DNA of 64,000 nt from Salinicola halophilus (GTDB taxonomy: Bacteria; Pseudomonadota; Gammaproteobacteria; Pseudomonadales; Halomonadaceae): contig NZ_PZJV01000007.1 in the NCBI RefSeq assembly GCF_003206155.1, positions 10,324 to 74,323 on the forward strand. The letters are read 5' to 3'. This document shows, one piece after another, positions 39,295 to 47,426 of this stretch (positions are counted from its first letter, which is position 1; each line of letters begins with the position of its first letter). Position numbers and translations under genes: made by a program. The notes beneath the pieces are model-generated. The model worked only from the letters and a program-made list of their open reading frames with translations, made no database searches and was not told where the DNA came from.

Positions 39295-41670
39295 GTGACG
39301 CCCTCGAACGCGCATAATCCCGGAGAGAGGCTCGGCGACAGGCTCGCCGACTGGCTTCCCGCCTGGCGGACCGAACTGGCCGCCCGACGTCGGCGCGGCA
39401 TCGTCTGGATTGCCGCCGACGACCCCCTGCCGCGGGCGCAGGCGCTGATGGCGGCGAGCGACTGGGCGTCGCCGCTCTGGATCGGCGCGGTCTCGCAGGC
39501 GCCGACGCAGTCGATCACCTGTCTCGCCCCGGGGCGCGCCCGCAGTCGACTGGGTCAGGAGCACGATCTGGTCGTCTTCGACGCCACCGGGCAGAGCGGC
39601 TTCGACCCGGATGCCTTCGGCGCGATCAGCGGCACGCTCGTTGCCGGCGGCTGTCTGGTGCTGCTGACGCCCGCCGCCTGGGCGGCCCCCAGCGCCGGTG
39701 ACTGGTTGGGTGACGCCGACTACCGCCGGCTGGCGCACTGGCCGTTGGAGGCCGGCGAGATCGAGGCGCGCTATCTGGCACGGCTGGCCCGGCGGCTCGG
39801 CGCTTTCGAAGCGCTCGTGACCTGGCCTGCCGACGCGGCGCGGCCGTCGTTGCCTGCCCCGCCAGGCGCCGAATGGGCGTCAGCCGGTAGCGATCGTGAG
39901 GACGCCCCGTCTCACGCCGACATCGACGATGTCGATGACGCCGACTGTCTGAGCGCCGATCAGGCAGCGGCGGTAGGGCGGCTGACGCGGCTGCGTCGGC
40001 GCCGGCCGCTGGTGCTGATCGCCGACCGCGGTCGGGGCAAGAGTGCCGCGCTGGGTATCGCCGCCGCCCGGCGGCTGATGGCGGGAGAGCGCCGACTGTG
40101 GATCGCCGCCTCCAGCGAGGCCGCGGTGGCGCCACTCTTCGAGCGGTTGGGTGCGCTGCTGCCGACGGGGCAGCGCGTGCCCGGCGGCTTCACGCTGACG
40201 CTGAAGGGGACGGAGAGTCACGAAAGAGAGTGTCGCATCGAGTGGCTGGCACCGGAGCGCGTCGCAAGCGCCCTCGATGATCCCGATATCGACCGGCGCT
40301 CGCCGCCGACGCTGTTCGTCGACGAGGCGGCCTCGATTCCCGCCGCGCGCCTCGCGGATTGGCTGGTGCGCTTTCCGCGCATCGCCTTCGCCACCACCGT
40401 CCACGGCTACGAAGGGACCGGGCGCGGCTTCGAGGTACGCCTGCGCGATACCCTCGACCGGCTCACGCCGGACTGGAGGCGGCTGCGGCTGACCACGCCG
40501 ATCCGCTGGGCGGCGGATGACCCGCTGGAGCGGCTCACCCGTGAGCTGCTGTGTCTGGATGCCGAGATCGACGAGAGTCCTTTCGCGGGCGCTGAATCGC
40601 GCGAGCTCGACGGGCTCACGCTCAACTGGCTCACTCTCGACTGGCTCGACCGCACTGCGCTGGCTCATGACGAGGCCGCGCTGCGGGAGGCGTTCGGACT
40701 GCTGGTGCAGGCGCACTACCGCACCACGCCCGCCGATCTGCGCCAGCTGCTCGACGGCCCCGGCGTGCGCCTGCTGGCGGCGCGCTGCGAAGGGCGGCTC
40801 GCCGGCCTCTGCGTGGTGCAGGCCGAGGGCGGTTTCGATGCGGCGCTGGCCGGGGCGATCCAGCGGGGCGAGCGGCGCCCGCGGGGGCATCTGCTGGCGC
40901 AGTCGCTGGCGATGCACGCCGGCCACGCCGAGGCGGCAACGCGCCGGTGGTGGCGCATCATGCGGATCGCGGTGCACCCCGGCTGCCGCCGTCGCGGTAT
41001 CGGCCAGACGCTGATCGAGGCGGTGGCGGACGCCGCGGTAGGGCAGGGCATCGACCATCTCGGCGTCAGTTTCGGGGCCGAACCCGGGCTGATGCGCTTC
41101 TGGCGCGACCGGGGCTTCACCAGCCTGCGCGCGGGGCTGACCCGCGAAGCCGCGAGCGGCGAACCGGCGCTGATGATGGGCCGGGGGCTCGCCCCTCAGG
41201 CGGTCGCGGAGATCGCGACGTGGGCGGCGGATTTTCAGACGCTGCTGGCGGATCTGCTCGCCGGCGAGCTCAACGATATCGAACCCGAGGTCGCCGCCGG
41301 CTGGCTTCACGAAGGGCAGCGCCCGGCGTGGCCGGCCGCGCTCACCGCCCGGCTCGAGGCATTCGCGGCGGGTGGCGGCGAACTCGCGCTGATCCGTCCC
41401 TGGCTGCGTCAGGCGTGGCTCTGCTGGTGGCGGCAGCAGCCGATCACCGCGCTGCCGGACGGCCTGGGCGCCCCAACCCCAGCGGCGGGGAGCACCGACG
41501 AGCCGTTCGAGCGGGTACCGGCGGCGGCGGCAGTGGCGGCGCTCTTTCAGCACCGAGACATGGCGCTGGGCCCCGGCGACGGCGCTGCGGGGCGCCGCGA
41601 TCGTCAGGCGGCGGCGCGCTCGCTCGCCCACGGTCTGCTCGCGTGGCAGCGGGGCGCGACAGGCCACTGA
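39295..41670 (+). CDS. tmcA: tRNA(Met) cytidine acetyltransferase TmcA
   Basis: TmcA makes N4-acetylcytidine at the wobble base of elongator tRNA-Met using acetyl-CoA and ATP or GTP. The 791-aa product shows the N-terminal DUF1726-like domain, a P-loop RNA-helicase module (LVLIADRGRGKSAALG near 238-253; LFVDEAASIP as Walker B) and a GNAT domain with RIAVHPGCRRRGIGQTLIEA (about 560-580), then a C-terminal tRNA-binding tail. It begins with GTG at 39295. The last 60 residues are poorly conserved in composition. Confidence 0.93.
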   Translation: MTPSNAHNPGERLGDRLADWLPAWRTELAARRRRGIVWIAADDPLPRAQALMAASDWASPLWIGAVSQAPTQSITCLAPGRARSRLGQEHDLVVFDATGQSGFDPDAFGAISGTLVAGGCLVLLTPAAWAAPSAGDWLGDADYRRLAHWPLEAGEIEARYLARLARRLGAFEALVTWPADAARPSLPAPPGAEWASAGSDREDAPSHADIDDVDDADCLSADQAAAVGRLTRLRRRRPLVLIADRGRGKSAALGIAAARRLMAGERRLWIAASSEAAVAPLFERLGALLPTGQRVPGGFTLTLKGTESHERECRIEWLAPERVASALDDPDIDRRSPPTLFVDEAASIPAARLADWLVRFPRIAFATTVHGYEGTGRGFEVRLRDTLDRLTPDWRRLRLTTPIRWAADDPLERLTRELLCLDAEIDESPFAGAESRELDGLTLNWLTLDWLDRTALAHDEAALREAFGLLVQAHYRTTPADLRQLLDGPGVRLLAARCEGRLAGLCVVQAEGGFDAALAGAIQRGERRPRGHLLAQSLAMHAGHAEAATRRWWRIMRIAVHPGCRRRGIGQTLIEAVADAAVGQGIDHLGVSFGAEPGLMRFWRDRGFTSLRAGLTREAASGEPALMMGRGLAPQAVAEIATWAADFQTLLADLLAGELNDIEPEVAAGWLHEGQRPAWPAALTARLEAFAAGGGELALIRPWLRQAWLCWWRQQPITALPDGLGAPTPAAGSTDEPFERVPAAAAVAALFQHRDMALGPGDGAAGRRDRQAAARSLAHGLLAWQRGATGH

Positions 41671-41852
41671 CCGTGCCGTCGCATGGCGAGCGGCGGTCGC
41701 TATGACGCACCCGCAAATATGGTCAAGCCTGGGGGAGGCGGGTAAGGTGAGGGCACTTTTTAGCCGGGGGCGAGCGTCTGGTTCGCCCCCGGTCGACCCA
41801 TTCATCATCGTGGAACGCGCCGCGTTCGATGCGCGCCGCGCCTGGAATCGAC

Positions 41853-43328
41853 ATGAACGACCATCTGCTCACGCTCTCTCCCGAACCCGTCTGGCGCCAT
41901 TTCCGCACCCTGTGCAACACGCCGCGCGCCTCTGGCCGCGAGGCCAAGCTGGTCGACATCCTCGAGCGCTGGGCCGACGACCAAGGGCTCGCCCACGACC
42001 GCGACACCTACGGCAATCTACGGATTCGGCGCGCGGCCACCCCGGGCCATGAAGCCGTGCCGGGGATCATCCTCCAGGGCCACCTGGACATGGTCACCCA
42101 GGCCAACAGCGACCACCCCCACGACTTTCTGACCGACCCGCTCGACACCTTCGTCGAGGACGGCTGGCTCCACGCCCGCGGCACCACGCTCGGCGCCGAC
42201 AACGGCCTTGGCGTTGCCGCCGCGCTGGCGATTCTGGAAGCCGATGACATCGCCACCGGCCCCGTCGAGGCGCTGTTCACGCTGGAGGAGGAGACCTCGC
42301 TGCAGGGCGCGCTGTCGCTGGACGAGGGCTGGCTCGACGGGCGCTATCTACTCAATCTGGATTCAGAGGATCGCGGCGAGGTCTACATCGGCTGCGCCGG
42401 CGGGGCGGACGTGGTGATCGACGCCGACCTGCCGATGCGCGGCTGCGACGACGACGAAGTGATGCGCCGGATCTCCCTTACCGGTCTGGTGGGCGGTCAC
42501 TCCGGCGCCGACATCCACAAGGAGCTGGGTAACGCCAACCAGCTGCTGGTTCGCGCGCTGCGCAAGCTCGACGAGTTCGACATCCGCCTGGTCGACTACC
42601 AGGGCGGCACGCTGCGCAACGCCCTGCCGCGGGAAGCCTTTGCCACCATCGTCATCAACGAGAGCCATCTGCCGGCGCTCGAGGAGACACTGGACGCGCT
42701 GCAGACGACCTACCGCGCCGAGCTTGCCGGGGTCGACGACGACGTGACGCTGACGCTCTCGCCGGCCACGCTCTCCTGCAGCGATGCCGAAGCGCTGACC
42801 GATACCGCCACCGACCTGCTGGTCGCCGCCCTCCACGCTGCGCCCTACGGCGTCGAGCGGATGAGCGCCGAAGTGCCCGGCGTGGTCGAAACCTCCAACA
42901 ACCTGGGCGTCGTCTCGCTCGAGAACGGCCGCTTTCACCTCTGCGCGCTGGTGCGCTCGCTGCGCGACAGCGCCGCCGCCAATCTGGCCGACCGCTTCAC
43001 CGCCCTGTTCGGGCTGATCGGCGCCAAGACGCGGGTCGAGAACGCCTACCCCGGCTGGACGCCCATCGCTGGCAGCGCGCTGCTGACCCGCTTTCGTCGC
43101 CTCCATCAGGAGCAGCTCGGCGCCGACCCCGCGGTCAAGGTGATCCATGCCGGACTCGAGTGCGGCATCATCGGCGGCAAGTATCCGCACCTGGAGATGA
43201 TCTCCTTCGGCCCCGTGATCCGCGGCGCGCACTCGCCCACCGAGCGCACCGAGATCGCCTCCGTCGAAGAGTTCTGGAAAGTGCTCAAGGCGCTCGTCGC
43301 CGACATCGCCTCCGGCAAAGCGGCTTGA
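41853..43328 (+). CDS. pepD: Aminoacyl-histidine dipeptidase (PepD)
   Basis: A 491-aa M20-family zinc metallopeptidase that cleaves Xaa-His dipeptides such as carnosine. Active-site elements are visible: His77 and Asp79 in LQGHLDMV, bridging Asp116 in GTTLGADNGLG, Glu145/Glu146 in FTLEEETSLQG, and later HSGADIH and GLECGIIGGKYP. The ATG at 41853 gives the usual N-terminus (LSPEPVWRHF). It is the last host gene before the integron island. An inverted repeat pair (43349-43359/43401-43411) follows the stop. Confidence 0.94.
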   Translation: MNDHLLTLSPEPVWRHFRTLCNTPRASGREAKLVDILERWADDQGLAHDRDTYGNLRIRRAATPGHEAVPGIILQGHLDMVTQANSDHPHDFLTDPLDTFVEDGWLHARGTTLGADNGLGVAAALAILEADDIATGPVEALFTLEEETSLQGALSLDEGWLDGRYLLNLDSEDRGEVYIGCAGGADVVIDADLPMRGCDDDEVMRRISLTGLVGGHSGADIHKELGNANQLLVRALRKLDEFDIRLVDYQGGTLRNALPREAFATIVINESHLPALEETLDALQTTYRAELAGVDDDVTLTLSPATLSCSDAEALTDTATDLLVAALHAAPYGVERMSAEVPGVVETSNNLGVVSLENGRFHLCALVRSLRDSAAANLADRFTALFGLIGAKTRVENAYPGWTPIAGSALLTRFRRLHQEQLGADPAVKVIHAGLECGIIGGKYPHLEMISFGPVIRGAHSPTERTEIASVEEFWKVLKALVADIASGKAA

Positions 43329-43760
43329 TGCGAACCTGAAAAGCAGAGGGCGAGTGGTTTTCCCGACATCGTGTGTTCCCGACCGAACGCGATTTGAGAG
43401 AACCACTCGCCACGCTTGATACTCCTTACTCTCTATTCCTTCCTGCCACGACGTAGTCCGGACTTTCTTCTAAACATTAATTCCTCTAGTTCTTTTCTAT
43501 AAGCGACATCCAGACTCCCTGCGTCGATGAAAATCACTTAGCACTCACCTTCAGCTCCCATAAGTATTGCGCTTCGTGCAACCGCTGATTACGGTGCCAT
43601 AACGTCCATTCAAAAAGACTGATGATCAAGCGTTACCCCACGGCTATCGCATGGCCGGTGACCGATCATCGCCCCATGCCCGGGTAGGGGCGGTAGCGTG
43701 ATTTATCGCGACCTGTAATTGATATAGTTGTTTGGCATTCGCGAACGCCGCGAACTGCTC
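43329..43760. other. Left border region of the integron island
   Basis: About 430 nt with no gene. An 11-bp perfect inverted repeat GGCGAGTGGTT (43349-43359) / AACCACTCGCC (43401-43411) encloses 41 nt just after pepD. GC content then drops toward the integrase remnant. I find no integrase C-terminal motifs here, so the rest of intI seems to be deleted. Confidence 0.5.
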
Positions 43761-44032
43761 TTAAAGATGCTTAAGAACATGACGATAAAAAACGATGTGA
43801 TTTAGGGGATGATTCAGCGTGCCGCCGCCACTTGGCGTTGTATCGCAAGATGCTCAAGAAAAGCTTTTACCTCGGGACCACCCATGCTGGCCAGATGCCG
43901 CACATCATGGAAGCGAATGAAATAGCGTATCCAGTAGCAGTCAGTCTTGACCGTGCGTGAGCTGTAGCGTTTCACGCGCATGATGGCTTTCACACGATTC
44001 ATTAGCTTTGGCGGTCGACTGTGAGCATTCAT
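43761..44032 (-). pseudogene. intI: Truncated, frameshifted integron integrase (intI)
   Basis: From ATG 44032 the minus strand encodes 72 aa that match the N-terminal SAM-like domain of integron integrases: PKLMNRVKAIMRVKRYSSRT, then WIRYFIRFHDVRHLASMGGPEVKAFLEHLAIQ. A one-base shift then gives TGA at 43814. In the next frame the similarity continues as TLNHPLNHIVFYRHVLKHL, the expected 'NQALNALVFLYRHVL' region, and ends at TAA 43761. The whole catalytic domain with the R-H-R-Y residues is missing. It is oriented away from the cassettes, the standard integron layout. Confidence 0.88.
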
Positions 44033-44048
44033 GAGCAACCTAATCTAG

Positions 44049-44064
44049 CTGTATTCCTATACAG
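44049..44064 (-). promoter_or_regulatory. LexA (SOS) box upstream of intI
   Basis: CTGTATTCCTATACAG is a perfect CTGT-N8-ACAG LexA site, 16 nt upstream of the intI ATG. SOS control of intI through a LexA box at this place is established for mobile and chromosomal integrons. Its survival supports the identity of the broken gene. Confidence 0.85.
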
Positions 44065-44241
44065 TAATATCAGGTTCAGCGGAACGTGCAAGGATGCGAA
44101 TTCTGCATAACCTGCCGAGCTGTTATTAACTATACGAGAAATCAATCGGTTAGCATCAGATTGATGGGTTGGATAAAAATTCATAAACACGTGCGCTCGT
44201 TTAAGTGATAAAACGAGCCTGCTATCTAATACCTGTTAAGC
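44065..44241 (+). other. Presumed attI region with core site GTTAAGC
   Basis: This is the stretch between intI and the first cassette. GTTAAGC at 44235-44241 fits the GTTRRRY core and lies 13 nt before the first cassette start codon. A hairpin GCTCGTTT/AAACGAGC (44195-44202/44211-44218) lies within. A weak cassette promoter could use TTGATG (44161-44166). attI cannot be recognised by sequence alone, so the call rests on position and core match. Confidence 0.55.
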
Positions 44242-44254
44242 TTTAGGAGAGAAA

Positions 44255-45046
44255 ATGGCTAAAGATTTTTACCGTCGCTTACACAGCTATTTTCTTGATG
44301 TTGGAAAGGTTCTAAGAAACGAAGCAGATGTAGCCAGTATATTTCCGAATACTACTGATAGAGGAATGGCGCGTGAGAATATATACGCCAAAGTTCTTCG
44401 GGATCATCTCCCTCCGATGTGTAATGTAAAGTTGGGTGGGTTTGTCTTTGGGTTGGATGGTGCGGAATCCAAGCAACTTGACGTAATTATATCTAATGAT
44501 AAATCTATTCAGTTTAATCACTTGATGACCGAAGATGGTGGAAAGTCTTTTTGCTGCATCGAGGGTTGCATCGGAGTTGTTTCAGTTAAATCTACTCTCG
44601 ATAAGAAGCAACTCATAGAATCGTTAGAGAACCTGGCGTCAGTTCCTGATAAAGCTCCCATTGGCACTAGAAACCTAATAGGTAGAGAAATGCTTCACTA
44701 TGAGGATTGGCCATATAAGGTAATATTCGCTTCAGATGGGCTTAAGTCTGAGACTTTAATGGCGCATTTAAACAAATTCTATGTTGAAAATTCAGAGATC
44801 CCTATGAATAAGAGACCGAATATTATTCATGTTGCAGGGAGCTGTAATATCATAAGGGTTATGAGTAACAAGAGCATACTCAGAAATGGAGAAAAGCTGT
44901 TACCAGGCTCATACCATTTGCAAACTGTATCTCCTGACGTTTTTGGTCTAGGTAGAGTAATTGCTGATATGCAAGCTATGGCAATGGCAAGTAATTTTCT
45001 GGCATATGAGTATTCAGAAGTTATTAATCGACTACCAGAAACTTAA
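44255..45046 (+). CDS. Cassette 1: DUF6602-like, nuclease-fold protein
   Basis: A 263-aa soluble protein, AT-rich relative to the host. Residues 35-125 resemble DUF6602 proteins, which have a PD-(D/E)XK-like core: GMARENIYAKVLRDHLP (Glu41), QLDVIISN (Asp76) and IGVVSVKSTLDKKQL. In the last motif the usual E-x-K is S110-V-K112, so the catalytic acid is missing or replaced, perhaps by Glu103. The C-terminal half is unassigned. It has a good AGGAG before ATG 44255, and its TAA stop lies inside the attC1 R'' box. A defence role is plausible by family association only. Confidence 0.8.
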   Translation: MAKDFYRRLHSYFLDVGKVLRNEADVASIFPNTTDRGMARENIYAKVLRDHLPPMCNVKLGGFVFGLDGAESKQLDVIISNDKSIQFNHLMTEDGGKSFCCIEGCIGVVSVKSTLDKKQLIESLENLASVPDKAPIGTRNLIGREMLHYEDWPYKVIFASDGLKSETLMAHLNKFYVENSEIPMNKRPNIIHVAGSCNIIRVMSNKSILRNGEKLLPGSYHLQTVSPDVFGLGRVIADMQAMAMASNFLAYEYSEVINRLPET

Positions 45047-45104
45047 CAATCCATTGTAACGGACTCGGAAAAAAGCCCTTCGCCGTTAAATAGGGGCGTT
45101 AGTT
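45041..45104 (+). other. attC1 site
   Basis: R'' ACTTAAC (45041-45047) and R' GTTAGTT (45098-45104) bracket arms CCATTGTAA and TTAAATAGG, which pair with one extrahelical base. Total 64 bp. The R' core deviates from GTTRRRY at one position, and an internal GTTAAAT (45085) is an alternative end. Confidence 0.6.
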
Positions 45105-45131
45105 TTACAGCGCTGAGCCGAGAAGGGATTT

Positions 45132-46748
45132 ATGGCAAAAGTAAATAAAATCAGAAAGGAAAAGCTATCTATCTATTTGGCGAGAGATGGCAGCAAGCCA
45201 GATTCTGATGTTCTAAAGCTAGAAAATGCTAAGCAACCTATTGAAATGGACTTGCCAGAGGCAGAATCAGCCCGTCTTTACATAAAAAAGCAGCCACCTA
45301 AAGATGCTCCTCCTTGGACTAGATTGTTTACAACAGATAGCCAATTTGATGTTTCTGAATTTGGCACCTCTTCAAATGTAGGTGCTGTATTCTTAGTAAG
45401 AGTATCAGGAGCTACATTTGTACTGTCATTTGGCACTGGTTTTCATCTTTTAAAGCAAGAGTCTATCGAGCGTGATTTCGGTCTAAAGGTCACGCTGAAC
45501 TCGGTAGATCCTGACAAACTGAGAAGTTTGGATAAAGCCAGTTATGATCACAATCCATTGAATTCAAGAACTCAAAGTACTCGGGATGTAGATATATTTA
45601 ATCTCCATTTAGATTCTGAGATGGAGATGCTCTACGCAGTAACAGGCACATCATTAGTAAAAGAATTTGGTAGTCATGTAACGGGTAGGGATGCCCTGAC
45701 AATTGCAGTAGAAACCAACCTTTCAGATATACCCGCTATTCTTTCAAAGGCTATCAAACAATATCGCTCTAATCTACCAGACAAATTTAGCTGGGTAGAA
45801 AATATCAATAGGGTTAGGGACTATGACGAGATTGAAATACTCGATTTGGAACTAGATCAATACTTGAGCAGCAACAATGTTTCTAATTTCTGGTTAGGGG
45901 AGCCGGAAATAGTAGACTGGGAAGGTCAAATCGGCTATTCATTTGATATGTACCAGAAAACCCTTCGCCATGTAGTTTTATCTTTCGAGGACTATATAAC
46001 ATACCTTGGTGGTGTTACTCCTACAGTTGAGCTAATGAAGAGCAACGTTGTTCACGTAAACAACAATGAGTATCAGTCTGTAAAAAGTTGGCCTGTCTAC
46101 CGCTGCTTGTATGCTGAAATTAAATTTGGAAACGATCAATACATCCTAAGAAATGGAGTATGGTACAAAATAAACTGTGATTTTGTGGCAGCAGTTGATG
46201 ACTACCTCAGCGATATTGATACTCATCCATTCTCATTTCCCATATATTCTCATGATGATGAGGGCGACTATAACGAGTTAGTTGCTAAGACACACAGCGT
46301 TTTTTGTTTGATGGATAAAAAGAATATCCAGATTGGTGGCCCTTATGACAAGCTAGAGCACTGTGATTTGATAAAGGGTGGAAATGAATTTGTTCATGTC
46401 AAGTTATACAGAAGCTCAAGCACACTCAGCCACCTGTTCTCTCAAGGATTTGTGGCTGCGGAAGCGTTTATAAAAGACTCTGACTACAGAGAGAAATTGA
46501 ACCCAAAATTGCCTGCATCAATCAAATTAGATGATCCAAAGCCAAGGCCAGATCCAAGTAAATATAGGGTGGTTTATGCAATTGCTACAACCAAGGATAT
46601 ACCTGAAGAACTCCCATTTTTTTCAAAGGTGACATTAAAGAATTCTTTAAAAACACTATGGGCGTTAAATTACAATATTTCTCTATCTAAAATAGATATT
46701 GACCCCGTTTGGTTAAAGACTAAAAAGTGCAAGCCAAAGAAAAACTAA
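45132..46748 (+). CDS. Cassette 2: DUF6119 / TIGR04141 family protein
   Basis: A 538-aa protein of the sporadically distributed TIGR04141 (DUF6119) family. Diagnostic stretches are VSGATFVLSFGTGFHLL, ERDFGLKVTLNSVDPDKLRSLD, a TQSTRDVDIFNLHLDSEMEMLYAVTGT block and VTGRDALTIAVETNLSDIP. Length is normal for the family, and no membrane segment is present. Function is unknown; members occur patchily in mobile and defence islands. GAGAAGGG precedes the ATG by 5 nt. The TAA stop falls in the attC2 R'' box. Codon use is AT-rich, unlike the host. Confidence 0.85.
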   Translation: MAKVNKIRKEKLSIYLARDGSKPDSDVLKLENAKQPIEMDLPEAESARLYIKKQPPKDAPPWTRLFTTDSQFDVSEFGTSSNVGAVFLVRVSGATFVLSFGTGFHLLKQESIERDFGLKVTLNSVDPDKLRSLDKASYDHNPLNSRTQSTRDVDIFNLHLDSEMEMLYAVTGTSLVKEFGSHVTGRDALTIAVETNLSDIPAILSKAIKQYRSNLPDKFSWVENINRVRDYDEIEILDLELDQYLSSNNVSNFWLGEPEIVDWEGQIGYSFDMYQKTLRHVVLSFEDYITYLGGVTPTVELMKSNVVHVNNNEYQSVKSWPVYRCLYAEIKFGNDQYILRNGVWYKINCDFVAAVDDYLSDIDTHPFSFPIYSHDDEGDYNELVAKTHSVFCLMDKKNIQIGGPYDKLEHCDLIKGGNEFVHVKLYRSSSTLSHLFSQGFVAAEAFIKDSDYREKLNPKLPASIKLDDPKPRPDPSKYRVVYAIATTKDIPEELPFFSKVTLKNSLKTLWALNYNISLSKIDIDPVWLKTKKCKPKKN

Positions 46749-46814
46749 CAAGGCGCTGCTGTCGGACAAATTTTTCGCTGCGCTCCAAATTTGCCGCAGA
46801 GCGCGGCGTTAGGC
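46743..46814 (+). other. attC2 site
   Basis: This is the clearest attC in the array, at 72 bp. R'' AACTAAC (46743-46749) pairs with R' GTTAGGC (46808-46814). After TAACAAG, the arm GGCGCTgCTGtcGG pairs with CCGCAGAGCGC, leaving extrahelical bases, and the variable terminal part is AT-rich. R' matches GTTRRRY. Confidence 0.85.
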
Positions 46815-46851
46815 GAATCGTTCAAAGTTCACACATGGAGTAATGTAAGAA

Positions 46852-47276
46852 ATGAGCAGTAAAATTAATTCGGGAATCTTAGAAGCAATATCTCCTGTTT
46901 AAAACCGTATCTAGATCAATTCTATGAGCTGGATCGCATTATACCTAGAGAGGATGAAATTCTCATTAAAGGTACAGTTGAAAAAGATGCACTAGCAAAA
47001 ACTATGATTATTAAAATTAACATCTCTCATGAACATCAACAGGTATATATACCTAATATATTTATGCCTCCCTTTATGCAGCATAAGCGCCTCGGAAAAA
47101 CACTTATAGATATAATATATAAAGTATCTAAAGCTAATGGATATCACTTGTTTATCGTTGACTTAGTTCCAAGCTTTTACAACCGTTTGGTAACACGAGG
47201 GGCTGCAATTATCGAAGAATATGAAACGGTTCAAATAACTGATGAAACAGATTTGCTTGGTTCGGGTTTCGCCTAA
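46852..47276 (+). pseudogene. Cassette 3: GNAT acetyltransferase with an early frameshift
   Basis: ATG 46852 opens MSSKINSGILEAISPV and stops at TAA 46900. The -1 frame continues without a stop from that point as LKPYLDQFYELDRIIPREDEILI and on to TAA 47274. The joined product would be a GNAT protein of about 140 aa with beta strand VYIPNIFMPPFMQHKRLGKTLID, whose Q/RxxGxG-like acetyl-CoA loop is HKRLGKT. A 90-aa product from ATG 47004 could still be made but would lack the N-terminal strands. The break lies at a tttaaaa run. Sequencing error is possible. The stop lies within attC3. Confidence 0.65.
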
Positions 47277-47371
47277 CAAGGCACTCAAGTCGGAACTAAA
47301 GCAGTTGGTTAGGTTTCGCTTCGCTACACATTTTAACCCACAATTTTAGTCCGCTTAGTGCGGCGTTATGT
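47271..47371 (+). other. attC3 site
   Basis: R'' GCCTAAC (47271-47277) and R' GTTATGT (47365-47371) flank arms GCACTcAAGtCGGA and TCCGCTTAGTGC, which pair well with extrahelical bases. Length 101 bp, longer than attC2. Confidence 0.8.
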
Positions 47372-47426
47372 TTTTTAGGCTATGCCTTAATTTTGTCGAA
47401 CATGAAATTTATAGGGATAAATTGAC

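Noticed and set aside
39880..41808. A 642-codon minus-strand frame opposite tmcA
   Set aside because: No recognisable protein; tmcA has Walker and GNAT motifs in the plus frame.
44149..44155. GTTAGCA as the attI core site
   Set aside because: It breaks GTTRRRY at two positions and lies 106 nt from the first cassette gene; GTTAAGC at 44235 fits fully and is adjacent.
46895..46910. Programmed -1 frameshift in the GNAT cassette
   Set aside because: The zero-frame stop codon directly follows GTT, so no canonical X-XXY-YYZ slippery heptamer is read before it; a simple indel is more likely.
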